This document shows, one piece after another, positions 25,970 to 34,067 of a stretch of 41,066 nucleotides of DNA (its first letter is position 1; every line of letters begins with the position of its first letter). The notes below the pieces were generated by a model, which did no database searches, was not told the origin of the DNA, and was given only the letters and a program-made list of their open reading frames with translations. Position numbers and translations under genes: made by a program. This DNA comes from Gemmatimonadota bacterium (lineage in GTDB: Bacteria > Gemmatimonadota > Gemmatimonadetes > Longimicrobiales > Gaopeijiaceae). The stretch is from contig JAJDNC010000166.1 in the NCBI GenBank assembly GCA_022340865.1, positions 1 to 41,066 on the forward strand, read 5' to 3'.

Positions 25970-27460
25970 TCACTCCTCCGTTCCGTACACGAACCGCTCG
26001 AGCTCGCCGTGGACCCGGCGCACCGTGTCCGCAGACGGTTGCTCCGTGAACTTCGACACCACGACAGCCACGGCGAAGTTGACGAACAGCCCCCAGATCC
26101 CACCGTGGATCCCCAGCAGCATGGGATGCACCACCAGCGTCTCGTAGAGCGTCACCATGCTCGCCGCGAGCCCCGCCACCACGCCGGCGCGGCTCAGCAC
26201 CCGCTTGCCCGGGAAGCACACGCCCAGAATCGCCGGCATGAGCTGCAGCGCGCCGGAGCCCGAGAGCGTGACCAGGGTGACGAGGAAGGGATTGCTGTAC
26301 ATGGACAGCCCATACGCCGCGCCGAGGAGGACGAAGACGATGGCGCGCCCCACCCACACGTAGTGCGCGTCACTCCTCCCCGGACGTATGTAGCGCTGGT
26401 ACACGTCCCGGGTGAGGACGGTCATGTTCGCGTGCAGGATGGAGTCCAGCGTGGACATGGCCGCCGCGGTAGCCCCCGCCAGGATGATCCCGGCGAGCCA
26501 TGCCGGCGCGTACCGCGTGAGGAGGTCCGGGAAGATCTGGTCGGGGACGGCCAGGTGCGGAAGGACGATGGCGCCCCCGAGGCCGATGAGCGCCGTGGGG
26601 ATGTACAGCGTCATCAGGTAGATAGGCGTGGTCGCCCCCAGGAGCTTCATGGTCTTCGCGTCCACCGCCGTGTACCAGCGGATCATCATCTGGGGCTGGA
26701 ACACGACCCCGAAGGAGAGCGTCACGGTCATGCCGATCCACATCCCCGGCGTGAACAGGCCCTTGGGACCGGGCACGCTCAGGAGCGCCGGTGCCTTCGT
26801 CTCCACCGCGTGCCACAGCGCCAAGGGGCCGCCGAAGAGCTTGTAGGCCAGGAACAGGGCGCCGATCCACACGGCCAGGTACATCCAGACGCCCTGGAGC
26901 GCGTCGGTCCAGTAGACCGCCCGCAGGCCGCCGGCCATGAGGTACGAGACGGCCACCACCAGGAGGATCAACGTGCCCACGGGGTAGCTGATGTGCCCGC
27001 CGGAGGCGACGGTGATGATGTAGCCCAGCCCCTGCGCCTGAGCCTGGATGTAGAGGATGGTGAAGAGCACCGAGACGACGGCCACCGAGACCCGCACCGC
27101 CTCCGACTCGTAGAAGTCGGCCAGCATGTCGGCGGGGGTGATGTAGCCGAACGCCTTCCCCAGCGCCCACACCCGGGTGCCGATGACGTACGTGATGGCG
27201 CCCACGAGGACGGTCCAGGTGCCCGCCGCCCAGAAGCCGATGCCGTTCGCGTAGAAGAAGCCGCCGGAGCCCAGGAACGCGAAGGCCGAGTGGTAGGTGG
27301 CCACCACGGTGAGGTAGAGGAGGATGAACCCGGCTTTACGGCCGTAGAGGAGGAAGTCCTCGAGGTTGATGGTCATCCGCCGGTTCGCCACCAGGCCGAG
27401 CCAGAGCGAGAGGACCAGGTAGACGAAGATGACGCTTGTGGCGATGACCCAGGGCTGCAC
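25970..27460 (-). CDS. Sodium:solute symporter (SSF family)
   Basis: A 496-residue inner-membrane symporter with about 13 hydrophobic segments. The N-terminus shows the SSF pattern: TM1 VIATSVIFVYLVLSLWLG, then the conserved NLEDFLLYGRKAGF and TYHSAFAFLGSGGFFYANG. Later SSF-typical stretches include FGYITPADMLADFYES and the conserved SGSGALQLMPAILGVCFPG near TM10. The adjacent upstream DUF3311 protein marks the subgroup that pairs with a small membrane partner, some members of which move monocarboxylates or pantothenate. The substrate here is not predictable. The ATG at 27460 is 14 bases from the DUF3311 stop, so they form one operon. Confidence 0.92.
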   Translation of the reverse strand: MQPWVIATSVIFVYLVLSLWLGLVANRRMTINLEDFLLYGRKAGFILLYLTVVATYHSAFAFLGSGGFFYANGIGFWAAGTWTVLVGAITYVIGTRVWALGKAFGYITPADMLADFYESEAVRVSVAVVSVLFTILYIQAQAQGLGYIITVASGGHISYPVGTLILLVVAVSYLMAGGLRAVYWTDALQGVWMYLAVWIGALFLAYKLFGGPLALWHAVETKAPALLSVPGPKGLFTPGMWIGMTVTLSFGVVFQPQMMIRWYTAVDAKTMKLLGATTPIYLMTLYIPTALIGLGGAIVLPHLAVPDQIFPDLLTRYAPAWLAGIILAGATAAAMSTLDSILHANMTVLTRDVYQRYIRPGRSDAHYVWVGRAIVFVLLGAAYGLSMYSNPFLVTLVTLSGSGALQLMPAILGVCFPGKRVLSRAGVVAGLAASMVTLYETLVVHPMLLGIHGGIWGLFVNFAVAVVVSKFTEQPSADTVRRVHGELERFVYGTEE

Positions 27461-27474
27461 GCGTCAGCGCTCCG

Positions 27475-27735
27475 TCACACGCCGCGGCGGTAGGCCCAGA
27501 TGAGCACGCCGATGAGGGCCAGGTACAGAAAGAGCAGGACGGAGTAGAAGAACGGCATCCCGAGGATGGTGGGATACAGCCGGTCCCACACCGTGTGCGT
27601 GAAGGGCGGCATCGCCAGCGCGAAGATCACCAGGAACGTCACGGTGGCGATCCACCCGTCGCGGGTACGGGGGATGAGGTGCGAGCGGTAGGTGGGCCGG
27701 CCCTTCCGGGCCTCGGGGGTCTCCGGGGTTTCCAT
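27475..27735 (-). CDS. DUF3311 small membrane protein, symporter partner
   Basis: An 86-residue protein with two membrane segments (about 29-45 and 60-80) and a basic loop at the end (YRRG). The PFTHTVWDRLYPTILGMPFFY motif between them is the DUF3311 signature. Such proteins are commonly encoded just before SSF symporters and may be accessory subunits, as the spacing here suggests. ATG 27735 gives a polar, Pro-rich N-terminus of about 25 residues. It is divergent from the heme operon with about 205 bases between the starts. Confidence 0.88.
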   Translation of the reverse strand: METPETPEARKGRPTYRSHLIPRTRDGWIATVTFLVIFALAMPPFTHTVWDRLYPTILGMPFFYSVLLFLYLALIGVLIWAYRRGV

Positions 27736-27885
27736 GGGCGGCGAACATGCGCACGGGGGTCGGCCGGCGGCAAGGGCGGCCCGGGGAGCGGTTTTTCGGG
27801 GAATACGGCTTTACGTGGAGGTACCCACGCGCAGGTAGGGCCATTTACGGACCGACAAGCCGGAAGTCTCCCGATTGTGGGGGCC

Positions 27886-27906
27886 TTCCCGTGCCGGGAA
27901 ATTTCC
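27886..27906 (+). promoter_or_regulatory. Overlapping dyads upstream of the heme operon
   Basis: TTCCCG-TGC-CGGGAA (27886-27900) is a perfect hairpin-type repeat, and its right arm is shared with the palindrome GGAAATTTCC (27897-27906). The pair sits 35 bases before hemB, in the divergent gap, next to an AT-rich segment. It could be an operator or an RNA leader structure. No convincing -35/-10 pair was found. Confidence 0.45.
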
Positions 27907-27940
27907 TACAAGCTGCAAAGGAGGGTTTCTCGCAAGGAGA

Positions 27941-28924
27941 ATGGAACCACACGTGATCACGCGACTCCGCCGTCTTCGTCGGACCCCGGCCCTGCGGGCG
28001 CTCGTTCGGGAGCACGAGGTCCTGCCCAGGAACCTCATCCTCCCGCTCTTCGTCACCGAGGTGGAGTCCGAGCCCACGGAGATCCACTCCATGCCGGGGG
28101 TGAAGCGGTGGCCCGTGGACCACGTGAACGACATCGCCTCCGAGGCCGTCGGGGCCGGGGTCGGCGCGGTGCTCCTCTTCGGCATCCCCGCCGAGAAGGA
28201 CGCCCGGGGGAGCCAGGCCGACGCCGAGGAGGGCATCGTCCAGCAGGGCGTGCGCGCCCTCCGGAGCGGTGGCTTCGAGGGCGTGGTCATCACCGACGTG
28301 TGCCTGTGCGAGTATACCGACCACGGCCACTGCGGGCTGCTGGACGACGCGGGCACGGTGCTCAACGATCCGACCCTCGAGCGGCTCGCGGACACCTCGG
28401 TGAGCCACGTGAAGGCCGGCGCGGACATGGTGGCGCCTTCGGCGATGATGGACGGACAGGTTGCCGCCATCCGCGACGGCCTCGACGCCGCCGGCTACGA
28501 GAGCACCCCCATCATGTCGTACTCGGCGAAGTACGCGTCGTCCTTCTACGGGCCGTTCCGGGACGCGGCGGACGGCGCGCCCAAGTTCGGCGACCGCCGC
28601 AGCCATCAGATGGATCCGGGGAACGGACGCGAGGCGGAGCGCGAGCACGCCGTGGACGCGGACGAGGGCGCGGACATCCTCATGGTGAAGCCAGGCCTGG
28701 CGTACCTGGACATCGTGCGCCGCACGCGCGAGGCCTTCCCCGACTACCCGCTGGCCGCGTACAACGTCAGCGGCGAGTACAGCATGGTAAAGGCCGCGGC
28801 CGCGCGGGGTTGGATCGACGAGCGCTCTGTGGTGTTGGAGACGCTCATGGCCTTCAAACGCGCAGGCGCCGACCTGGTGCTCACCTACCACGCCCTGGAC
28901 GCCGCTCGGTGGCTGACCTCGTGA
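27941..28924 (+). CDS. hemB: Delta-aminolevulinic acid dehydratase (porphobilinogen synthase)
   Basis: A 327-residue enzyme joining two 5-aminolevulinate molecules into porphobilinogen. The zinc-type active site is seen in DVCLCEYTDHGHCG, with Cys121, Cys123 and Cys131. The Schiff-base lysines are Lys197 in SYSAKYASSFYGPFR and Lys250 in MVKPGLAYLD. The N-terminus has TRLRRLRRTPALRALVRE, as in the family. ATG 27941 is taken as the start; GTG 27953 is possible, since the nearby AAGGAG (27934-27939) is too close to the ATG. It is the first gene of the heme operon. Its stop overlaps the next start as GTGA. Confidence 0.97.
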   Translation: MEPHVITRLRRLRRTPALRALVREHEVLPRNLILPLFVTEVESEPTEIHSMPGVKRWPVDHVNDIASEAVGAGVGAVLLFGIPAEKDARGSQADAEEGIVQQGVRALRSGGFEGVVITDVCLCEYTDHGHCGLLDDAGTVLNDPTLERLADTSVSHVKAGADMVAPSAMMDGQVAAIRDGLDAAGYESTPIMSYSAKYASSFYGPFRDAADGAPKFGDRRSHQMDPGNGREAEREHAVDADEGADILMVKPGLAYLDIVRRTREAFPDYPLAAYNVSGEYSMVKAAAARGWIDERSVVLETLMAFKRAGADLVLTYHALDAARWLTS

Positions 28925-29676
28925 CCGCTGGGCGCACGGTGTCGGTCCCCAAAGAGGCGTCGAGCTCCACAGCGGTGGACCCCTCCGCCGAGGCGGAGGC
29001 CGTGGCCCTGGGCCATTTCGCGACCTACCGCTACACCCCCCGCTTCTGGGAACTGGACGGCGGCACGCGGCGCGCGCGGGCGGCCGACTGGCTCGCCGGC
29101 CTCGCGGGCACCGCCGAGACGGCGCACCTCTACCTGGTGGGCGGCATCGAATCCGGCGGCGACGTGCTGGTCTGGAGCTCGGCGCGCCTGCCCCGGCCCA
29201 ACGACGCGGGAGACTTCTTCACGTCCCGCGCCGCCGCGGAAAACGCGTTCCGCGACATCCTGGAGCCGGTCCACGTGCTCTGGGGGATGACACGTCCCTC
29301 GGAGTACAGCAACAGGGCCCGCTCCGCGCAGGAGATCGACCCGTTCGCTCCCGAGCGCGCACCCTATCTGGTGATGTACCCGTTCACCAAGACCGCCGAG
29401 TGGTACCTCCTGGGCCGTGACACGCGCCAGGGGATGATGAACGAGCACATCCGCATCGGGAAGCAGTACCGCGAGATCACGCAACTCCTGCTCTATTCCT
29501 TCGGTCTCCAGGACCACGAGTTCGTGGTGGTCTACGAGACCGATGACCTGCCCCTTTTCTCGCGGCTCGTATACGAGCTCCGCGATACCGAGGCTCGGCG
29601 CTACACCAAGTCCGACACGCCCCTGCACACCGGCGTGCTCCTGGACCCCGAGCGTTGGTTGGAGACTCTGGGTTGA
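28921..29676 (+). CDS. hemQ: Coproheme decarboxylase (HemQ/ChdC, chlorite-dismutase family)
   Basis: A 251-residue protein of the Cld superfamily. The first about 30 residues are a poorly conserved extension. The domain begins at GHFATYRYTPRFWELD. Key features are the catalytic Tyr153 in VMYPFTKTAEWYLL and the proximal His176 in MMNEHIRIGKQY. The 23-residue Tyr-His spacing appears closer to actinobacterial HemQ than to the longer spacing I recall for firmicute enzymes. The C-terminal half LLLYSFGLQDHEFVVVYETDD is typical. It should oxidatively decarboxylate coproheme III to heme b. Its place inside a complete heme operon lacking hemF/hemN supports this over chlorite dismutase. GTG 28921 overlaps the hemB stop; GTG 28909 is also in frame. 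Confidence 0.9.
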   Translation: MTAGRTVSVPKEASSSTAVDPSAEAEAVALGHFATYRYTPRFWELDGGTRRARAADWLAGLAGTAETAHLYLVGGIESGGDVLVWSSARLPRPNDAGDFFTSRAAAENAFRDILEPVHVLWGMTRPSEYSNRARSAQEIDPFAPERAPYLVMYPFTKTAEWYLLGRDTRQGMMNEHIRIGKQYREITQLLLYSFGLQDHEFVVVYETDDLPLFSRLVYELRDTEARRYTKSDTPLHTGVLLDPERWLETLG

Positions 29677-30974
29677 GCGGTATCACACAGGAAGTATTCG
29701 TTCTGGGCAGCAGCCAGTCCGTGGCGTCCGCCGAAGAGCGGGCCCATCTGCACCTCGACGTCGAGGAGATGTACGACGCCCTGGGCATGCTCATCGCCCG
29801 GGGCTTCCTCGACGAGGCGGTCCCCCTCGCCACCTGCGGCCGGGTGGAGGTGTACGGCGTGAGTCAGCGGCCGGAGCGGGCGCTCCGCGTGCTGCGCCAG
29901 CTCCTGGCGCGGCGCATCGGCGTCCCCTCCACGCACCTCGAGGCCCACTCCTACGTGCACCGCAACGTGGACGCGGCGGTCCATCTCTTCCGTGTGGCCG
30001 CCGGCCTCGACTCGGTGGTCTACGGCGAGGCACAGATCATCGGCCAGGTGCGCGACGCCCTGGAGCACCCGCGTACCCGCGACACGGCGGGGACCCTTCT
30101 GCACCGCCTCTTCCAGCACGCTCTCGGCGCCGGCAAGCGCGTGCGCACCGAGACGGCCGTGGGCCGCGGCGCGGTCTCCCTGGCCGGCGCCTCGCTGGCG
30201 CTCCTCCAGCAGGAGCTGGGCTCGCTGGAGGCGCTCTCGGCTGTGGTCCTGGGAGCCGGCGACACCGGCGTTCTCATGGCGCGCCTTCTGCGCAAGGAGG
30301 GCCTGACCCGCCTCACGGTGGCCAACCGCACGCTGTCGAAGGCCGAGAAGGTCGCCGCCGAGTTGGGCGGCAAGGCCACGGGCCTCGACGACCTGCCCGC
30401 CCTCGTCCGCGACGCCGACATCGTGGTGGGCACGGTGGCCGAGCGTGACGACCTGTTGACGGCGGAGATCCTCCGCGACGTCCTGGCCGAGGCGCCCGAG
30501 CGCCAGCGCTGGTTCCTGGATCTGGCGCACCCCCGCAACTTCCACCCGGACCTCGCCGAGCTCCCGGGCGCGCACATCATGGACCTGGACGCCGTCTTCG
30601 AGGGGGTCGAGGCCGCCCGCGAGGCGCGCGCCGCCGAGACGCCGCGTGCCGAGGCGATGGTGCGCGAGGACGCCGACGTGTTCATGAAATGGCTGCGCAC
30701 CCGACAGTCCGCGGCGGTGCTGACGGCGGTGCGCGAGCACGTGCTGCAGATCGCCCGGGAGGAGGCCGAGCGCTACGCCCGGGGCCGCAGCCCCGAGGAG
30801 CGGGAGCGTCTCCTGCGCCTGGCGCGCTCGCTGGCGCGCTCCATGCTGCACTGCCCTACCCTGGTGCTGCGGGAGGCCGACCCGGACGACGACGAGGGCC
30901 GAAGGCTCCTCGAGACCGCCACGTCGCTCTTCGGACTCACGCACGACTTCGGCTCGGAACGGGAAGCGTCGTGA
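29673..30974 (+). CDS. hemA: Glutamyl-tRNA reductase
   Basis: A 433-residue enzyme reducing glutamyl-tRNA to glutamate-1-semialdehyde, the first step of the C5 pathway. The active-site Cys55 sits in LATCGRVEVYGV; most relatives have TCNR, so Asn is Gly here. The region AAGLDSVVYGEAQIIGQVRDAL follows. The NADPH Rossmann motif is VVLGAGDTGVLMARLL (about 191-206), then NRTLSKAEKVAAELGG. The C-terminus is the helical dimerisation domain. The TTG start at 29673 overlaps the hemQ stop as TTGA; an in-frame TTG at 29655 is less likely. It feeds HemL, encoded four genes later. TTG start use may keep expression low. Confidence 0.94.
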   Translation: MSGITQEVFVLGSSQSVASAEERAHLHLDVEEMYDALGMLIARGFLDEAVPLATCGRVEVYGVSQRPERALRVLRQLLARRIGVPSTHLEAHSYVHRNVDAAVHLFRVAAGLDSVVYGEAQIIGQVRDALEHPRTRDTAGTLLHRLFQHALGAGKRVRTETAVGRGAVSLAGASLALLQQELGSLEALSAVVLGAGDTGVLMARLLRKEGLTRLTVANRTLSKAEKVAAELGGKATGLDDLPALVRDADIVVGTVAERDDLLTAEILRDVLAEAPERQRWFLDLAHPRNFHPDLAELPGAHIMDLDAVFEGVEAAREARAAETPRAEAMVREDADVFMKWLRTRQSAAVLTAVREHVLQIAREEAERYARGRSPEERERLLRLARSLARSMLHCPTLVLREADPDDDEGRRLLETATSLFGLTHDFGSEREAS

Positions 30975-31978
30975 CGGCCCCGCGCCTGGGCCTGCGCTTG
31001 GGCACGCGGGGTTCGCTGCTGGCGCTGGCCCAGTCCCGCGGCGTGGCCGCCGCCCTGGAGTCGGCGAACCCGGGCCTGTCCGTGGAGCTGGTGGAGATCC
31101 GCACCTCGGGAGACCGCATCACCGACGTACCGCTGGGTCCGCACCTGGGCCAGGCCTTCTTCACCAAGGAGATCGAGGAAGCGCTCCTGGACGGGCGCAT
31201 CGACCTGGCGGTGCACTCGTGCAAGGACCTGGGCACCGTGCTCCCCGAGGGCCTCACGCTGGGCGCCATCCCCGCCAGGGAGGATCCCGGCGACGCCCTG
31301 GTCAGCCGGGGAGCCACCCTGGCCGATCTGCCGTCGGGGGCCAGGGTGGGGACGTCCAGCACGCGCCGGAAGAACTTCCTGGCCCTCGCCCGCCCGGACC
31401 TCGACGTGCGCGACCAACGGGGCAACGTGCCCACCCGCGTGAAGGCGGTGGACGAGGGCAAGCTGGACGCCGTGGTTCTGGCCGTCGCCGGGCTGCGCCG
31501 CGTGGGTCTGGGCGACCGCATCGTGGAGGTGCTGCCCGGCGACGCCATGCTCCCCGCCGGCGCGCAGGGTGCCCTCGCCCTGGAGATCCGCGCAGACGAC
31601 GAGCTCACCGCGAAGCTGGTTGGATCCCTCGACGACCCCGCGGCACGGGCCGAGGTCACCGCCGAGCGAGCGTGTCTCCGCCGCCTGGAGGCCGGCTGCC
31701 AGGCGCCGGTGGGCGTGCTGGCCAGGGCCGGCAGGGAGGCCGGGGGGCAGGTGGGAGACACGCTCGAAGTTCTCGAGGTGCGCGCCGCCGCGGTGACGCC
31801 GGAGGGCGCCACCTGGGCGAGCCACCGGGGCAGCGTCCGGGACGCCGACGGAGCCGGTGTGGCCGTGGCCGAGGAGCTCCTGGAGAGGCTGGGGCTGGCC
31901 TCGCTGCGCGACGCGGTCTGGGCCGGCGCCCCTCCCGCCCGTTCCCGCGCGCAGGGCGCGCCGGAGAGCGCGCGTTGA
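30971..31978 (+). CDS. hemC: Hydroxymethylbilane synthase (porphobilinogen deaminase)
   Basis: A 335-residue enzyme joining four porphobilinogens into hydroxymethylbilane. The cofactor-attachment Cys243 is in RLEAGCQAPVGVLA. The catalytic Asp86 is in VHSCKDLGTVLPEGL, where the usual HSLKDLP has Cys for Leu and Gly for Pro. GTSSTRRKNFL and RDQRGNVPTRV are the dipyrromethane-contact segments. The C-terminal domain is about 20 residues longer than in E. coli and ends in an Ala/Arg tail. GTG 30971 overlaps the hemA stop as GTGA. Its product is the substrate of HemD, encoded next. Confidence 0.94.
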   Translation: MTAPRLGLRLGTRGSLLALAQSRGVAAALESANPGLSVELVEIRTSGDRITDVPLGPHLGQAFFTKEIEEALLDGRIDLAVHSCKDLGTVLPEGLTLGAIPAREDPGDALVSRGATLADLPSGARVGTSSTRRKNFLALARPDLDVRDQRGNVPTRVKAVDEGKLDAVVLAVAGLRRVGLGDRIVEVLPGDAMLPAGAQGALALEIRADDELTAKLVGSLDDPAARAEVTAERACLRRLEAGCQAPVGVLARAGREAGGQVGDTLEVLEVRAAAVTPEGATWASHRGSVRDADGAGVAVAEELLERLGLASLRDAVWAGAPPARSRAQGAPESAR

Positions 31979-32745
31979 CGGGTCGTCTCGACGGCCGCGT
32001 CGTCGCCACCACACGCGACGGCGACCCCGCAGACCCCCTGGTCCGGAGCCTCGTCGCAGACGGGGCGCGGGTGCTCATCTGGCCCACCCTCGTCGTCGAG
32101 CCTCCCCGGGATCCGGCTCCCCTGGAGGAAGCGGCGCGCTCCCTGGCGACGTACGGCTGGATCGCCTTCACCAGCGCCCGGGCGGTGAGCGCCCTCGCCC
32201 ATCGGTGCGGGCCGCCGGGGGAGCTCCCCCGGGTGGCGGCCGTAGGGAAGGCCACGGCCTCCGCGCTGGAGGCGCGGGGCTGGAGGGTCGACGTGGTGGC
32301 CGGAGGCGAGGGCGCGAACGCCCTGGCGGAGGCCATGGCGGCCGCCGCGGAGCTCGGCGGCACGCGCGTGCTCTTCCCGGCGAGCTCGCTGGCCAGGCCG
32401 GTCCTGGAGGAGTCCCTGCGCGCCCACGGGGCGGACGTGCACCGCGTGGACGCGTACCACGTGCGCGCCGCCCCGCCGGATCCGGCGCAGGTGCGGGCGG
32501 ACCTCGCATCGGGCGTGGACGTGGTGACGTTCGCGAGCCCATCGGCGGTCCGCTCCCTCGCGGAGGCGTTGGGCGATCTCGCCGGGGGGCTCGCGGGTAC
32601 GGGCGTTGCCGCCATCGGCGGCACCACCGCCCGGGCCCTGGCGGAGCTGGGCGTCCCGGACGTGGAAGTGGGGCCGAAGAGCGGAGTGGAAGGACTGGTG
32701 GACGCATGCGTGCAGCTGACCAACAAAGAGCCGGAAACGGCATGA
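31975..32745 (+). CDS. hemD: Uroporphyrinogen III synthase
   Basis: A 256-residue enzyme that closes hydroxymethylbilane to uroporphyrinogen III with ring-D inversion. Sequence conservation is low in this family, but the two-domain pattern is clear: GRVVATTRDGDPADPLVRSL near the start, IAFTSARAVSAL (the FTS-N motif variant) about 62-73, then RVLFPASSLARPVLEESLRAHGADV and VDVVTFASPSAVRSL, and a final VAAIGGTTARALAELG. The TTG start at 31975 overlaps the hemC stop as TTGA. There is no fused methyltransferase domain, so the operon makes heme rather than siroheme. Confidence 0.88.
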   Translation: MTGRLDGRVVATTRDGDPADPLVRSLVADGARVLIWPTLVVEPPRDPAPLEEAARSLATYGWIAFTSARAVSALAHRCGPPGELPRVAAVGKATASALEARGWRVDVVAGGEGANALAEAMAAAAELGGTRVLFPASSLARPVLEESLRAHGADVHRVDAYHVRAAPPDPAQVRADLASGVDVVTFASPSAVRSLAEALGDLAGGLAGTGVAAIGGTTARALAELGVPDVEVGPKSGVEGLVDACVQLTNKEPETA

Positions 32746-34067
32746 GCATCGACAAGCCGCGGGAGCCCACCCTGGCCGGGAGCGAGCGCCTCATGGAGCG
32801 GGCACGGGAGGTCATCCCCGGAGGGGTGAACAGCCCGGTGCGCGCCTTCAAGGGGGTGGGCGGGACGCCGCCGTTCATCCGCTCGGCGCGGGGCGCGTTC
32901 CTGGAGGACGTGGACGGCAACCGCTACCTGGACTACGTGGGCTCCTGGGGGGTGATGCTCCTGGGCCACGCGCACCCGGCCGTGATGCGCGCCCTGGCCG
33001 ACGCTCTGGCCGCCGGGACGTCGTACGGCGCGCCCACCGAAGGCGAGGTGCTCCTGGCGGAAGCCCTGGTGGCTCGCGTCCCCGGGCTCGAGGTCGTGCG
33101 CCTGGTGAACTCCGGCACCGAGGCCACCATGAGCGCGCTCAGGCTGGCCCGCGCCGCCACCGGCCGCGATGGCGTGGTGAAGTTCAGGGGCGGATATCAC
33201 GGCCATGCCGACAGCTTCCTGGTGGACGCGGGGTCCGGCGCCGCGACCCTCGGCACGCCCTCGAGCCCCGGGGTCACCGCAGGGGCCGCCGCCGACACCC
33301 TGGTGGCCGACTACAACGACCTGGCCGGCGTCCAGGCGCTCTTCGAGGCACATCCCGGCGAGATCGCCGCGGTGTTCGTGGAGCCCGTGGCCGGCAACAT
33401 GGGGTGCGTGCCCCCGGTGGACGGCTTCCTGGACGGGCTACAGGCACTCTGCCGCGAGGACGGCGCGCTCCTGGTCTTCGACGAGGTGATGACGGGCTTC
33501 CGCGTGGGTCCCGGCGGCGCGCAGGCGCGCTACGGCATCACGCCGGACCTCACCACCCTGGGCAAGGTCATCGGCGGCGGGCTCCCGGTGGGTGCCTACG
33601 GCGGCCGCGCGGATCTCATGCACCGCATCGCCCCCGACGGGCCCGTCTACCAGGCCGGCACCCTCTCCGGCAATCCCCTGGCGGTGGCCGCGGGCCTGGC
33701 GACGCTGCGCTACCTGGACGAGGAGCCTGGCATCTACGAGCACCTCGAGGCGCTGGGACGCGCCTTCGATGCGGGCTTCTCGGAGCTGGGGCGCCGGCTG
33801 GGCATCCCGCTGCGGTGGAACCGCGCCGGTGCCATGGGCTCGCTCTTCTTCTCCGAGGCGCCGGTGACGGGCTGGCCCTCGGCGGCGGCGGCGAGCCGCG
33901 AGCGCTTCACCGCGCTCTTCCACGGCCTCCTCGGGCGGGGCATCCACCTTCCCCCCAGCCCCTTCGAGGCCTGGTTCTGGTCGTACGCGCACACGCCGGA
34001 GGACGTGGAGCGCACCCTCGAGGCCGCCGAAGAGACCATGAAGGGCGCGGACTTCCCCCGTGGCTGA
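32742..34067 (+). CDS. hemL: Glutamate-1-semialdehyde 2,1-aminomutase
   Basis: A 441-residue PLP enzyme converting glutamate-1-semialdehyde to 5-aminolevulinate. The PLP Lys275 lies in TTLGKVIGGGLPVGAYGG. Other family stretches are IPGGVNSPVRAFKGVGGTP (25-43), VNSGTEATMSALRLARAAT, GGYHGHADSFLVDAGSG, and LLVFDEVMTGFRV with the PLP-contacting Asp. ATG 32742 overlaps the hemD stop as ATGA. It acts after HemA and before HemB, so pathway order and gene order differ. The 3' end overlaps hemE by 8 bases. Confidence 0.97.
   Translation: MSIDKPREPTLAGSERLMERAREVIPGGVNSPVRAFKGVGGTPPFIRSARGAFLEDVDGNRYLDYVGSWGVMLLGHAHPAVMRALADALAAGTSYGAPTEGEVLLAEALVARVPGLEVVRLVNSGTEATMSALRLARAATGRDGVVKFRGGYHGHADSFLVDAGSGAATLGTPSSPGVTAGAAADTLVADYNDLAGVQALFEAHPGEIAAVFVEPVAGNMGCVPPVDGFLDGLQALCREDGALLVFDEVMTGFRVGPGGAQARYGITPDLTTLGKVIGGGLPVGAYGGRADLMHRIAPDGPVYQAGTLSGNPLAVAAGLATLRYLDEEPGIYEHLEALGRAFDAGFSELGRRLGIPLRWNRAGAMGSLFFSEAPVTGWPSAAAASRERFTALFHGLLGRGIHLPPSPFEAWFWSYAHTPEDVERTLEAAEETMKGADFPRG

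Noticed and set aside
27736..27885. Sigma-70-type promoter for the heme operon
   Set aside because: Several AT-rich hexamers exist (for example TTTACG), but no pair has both a good match and correct spacing, so none was annotated.
28921..29676. Chlorite dismutase as the identity of the Cld-family gene
   Set aside because: The Tyr/Lys motif MYPFTK and the heme-operon context fit coproheme decarboxylase; no chlorite or perchlorate genes are present.
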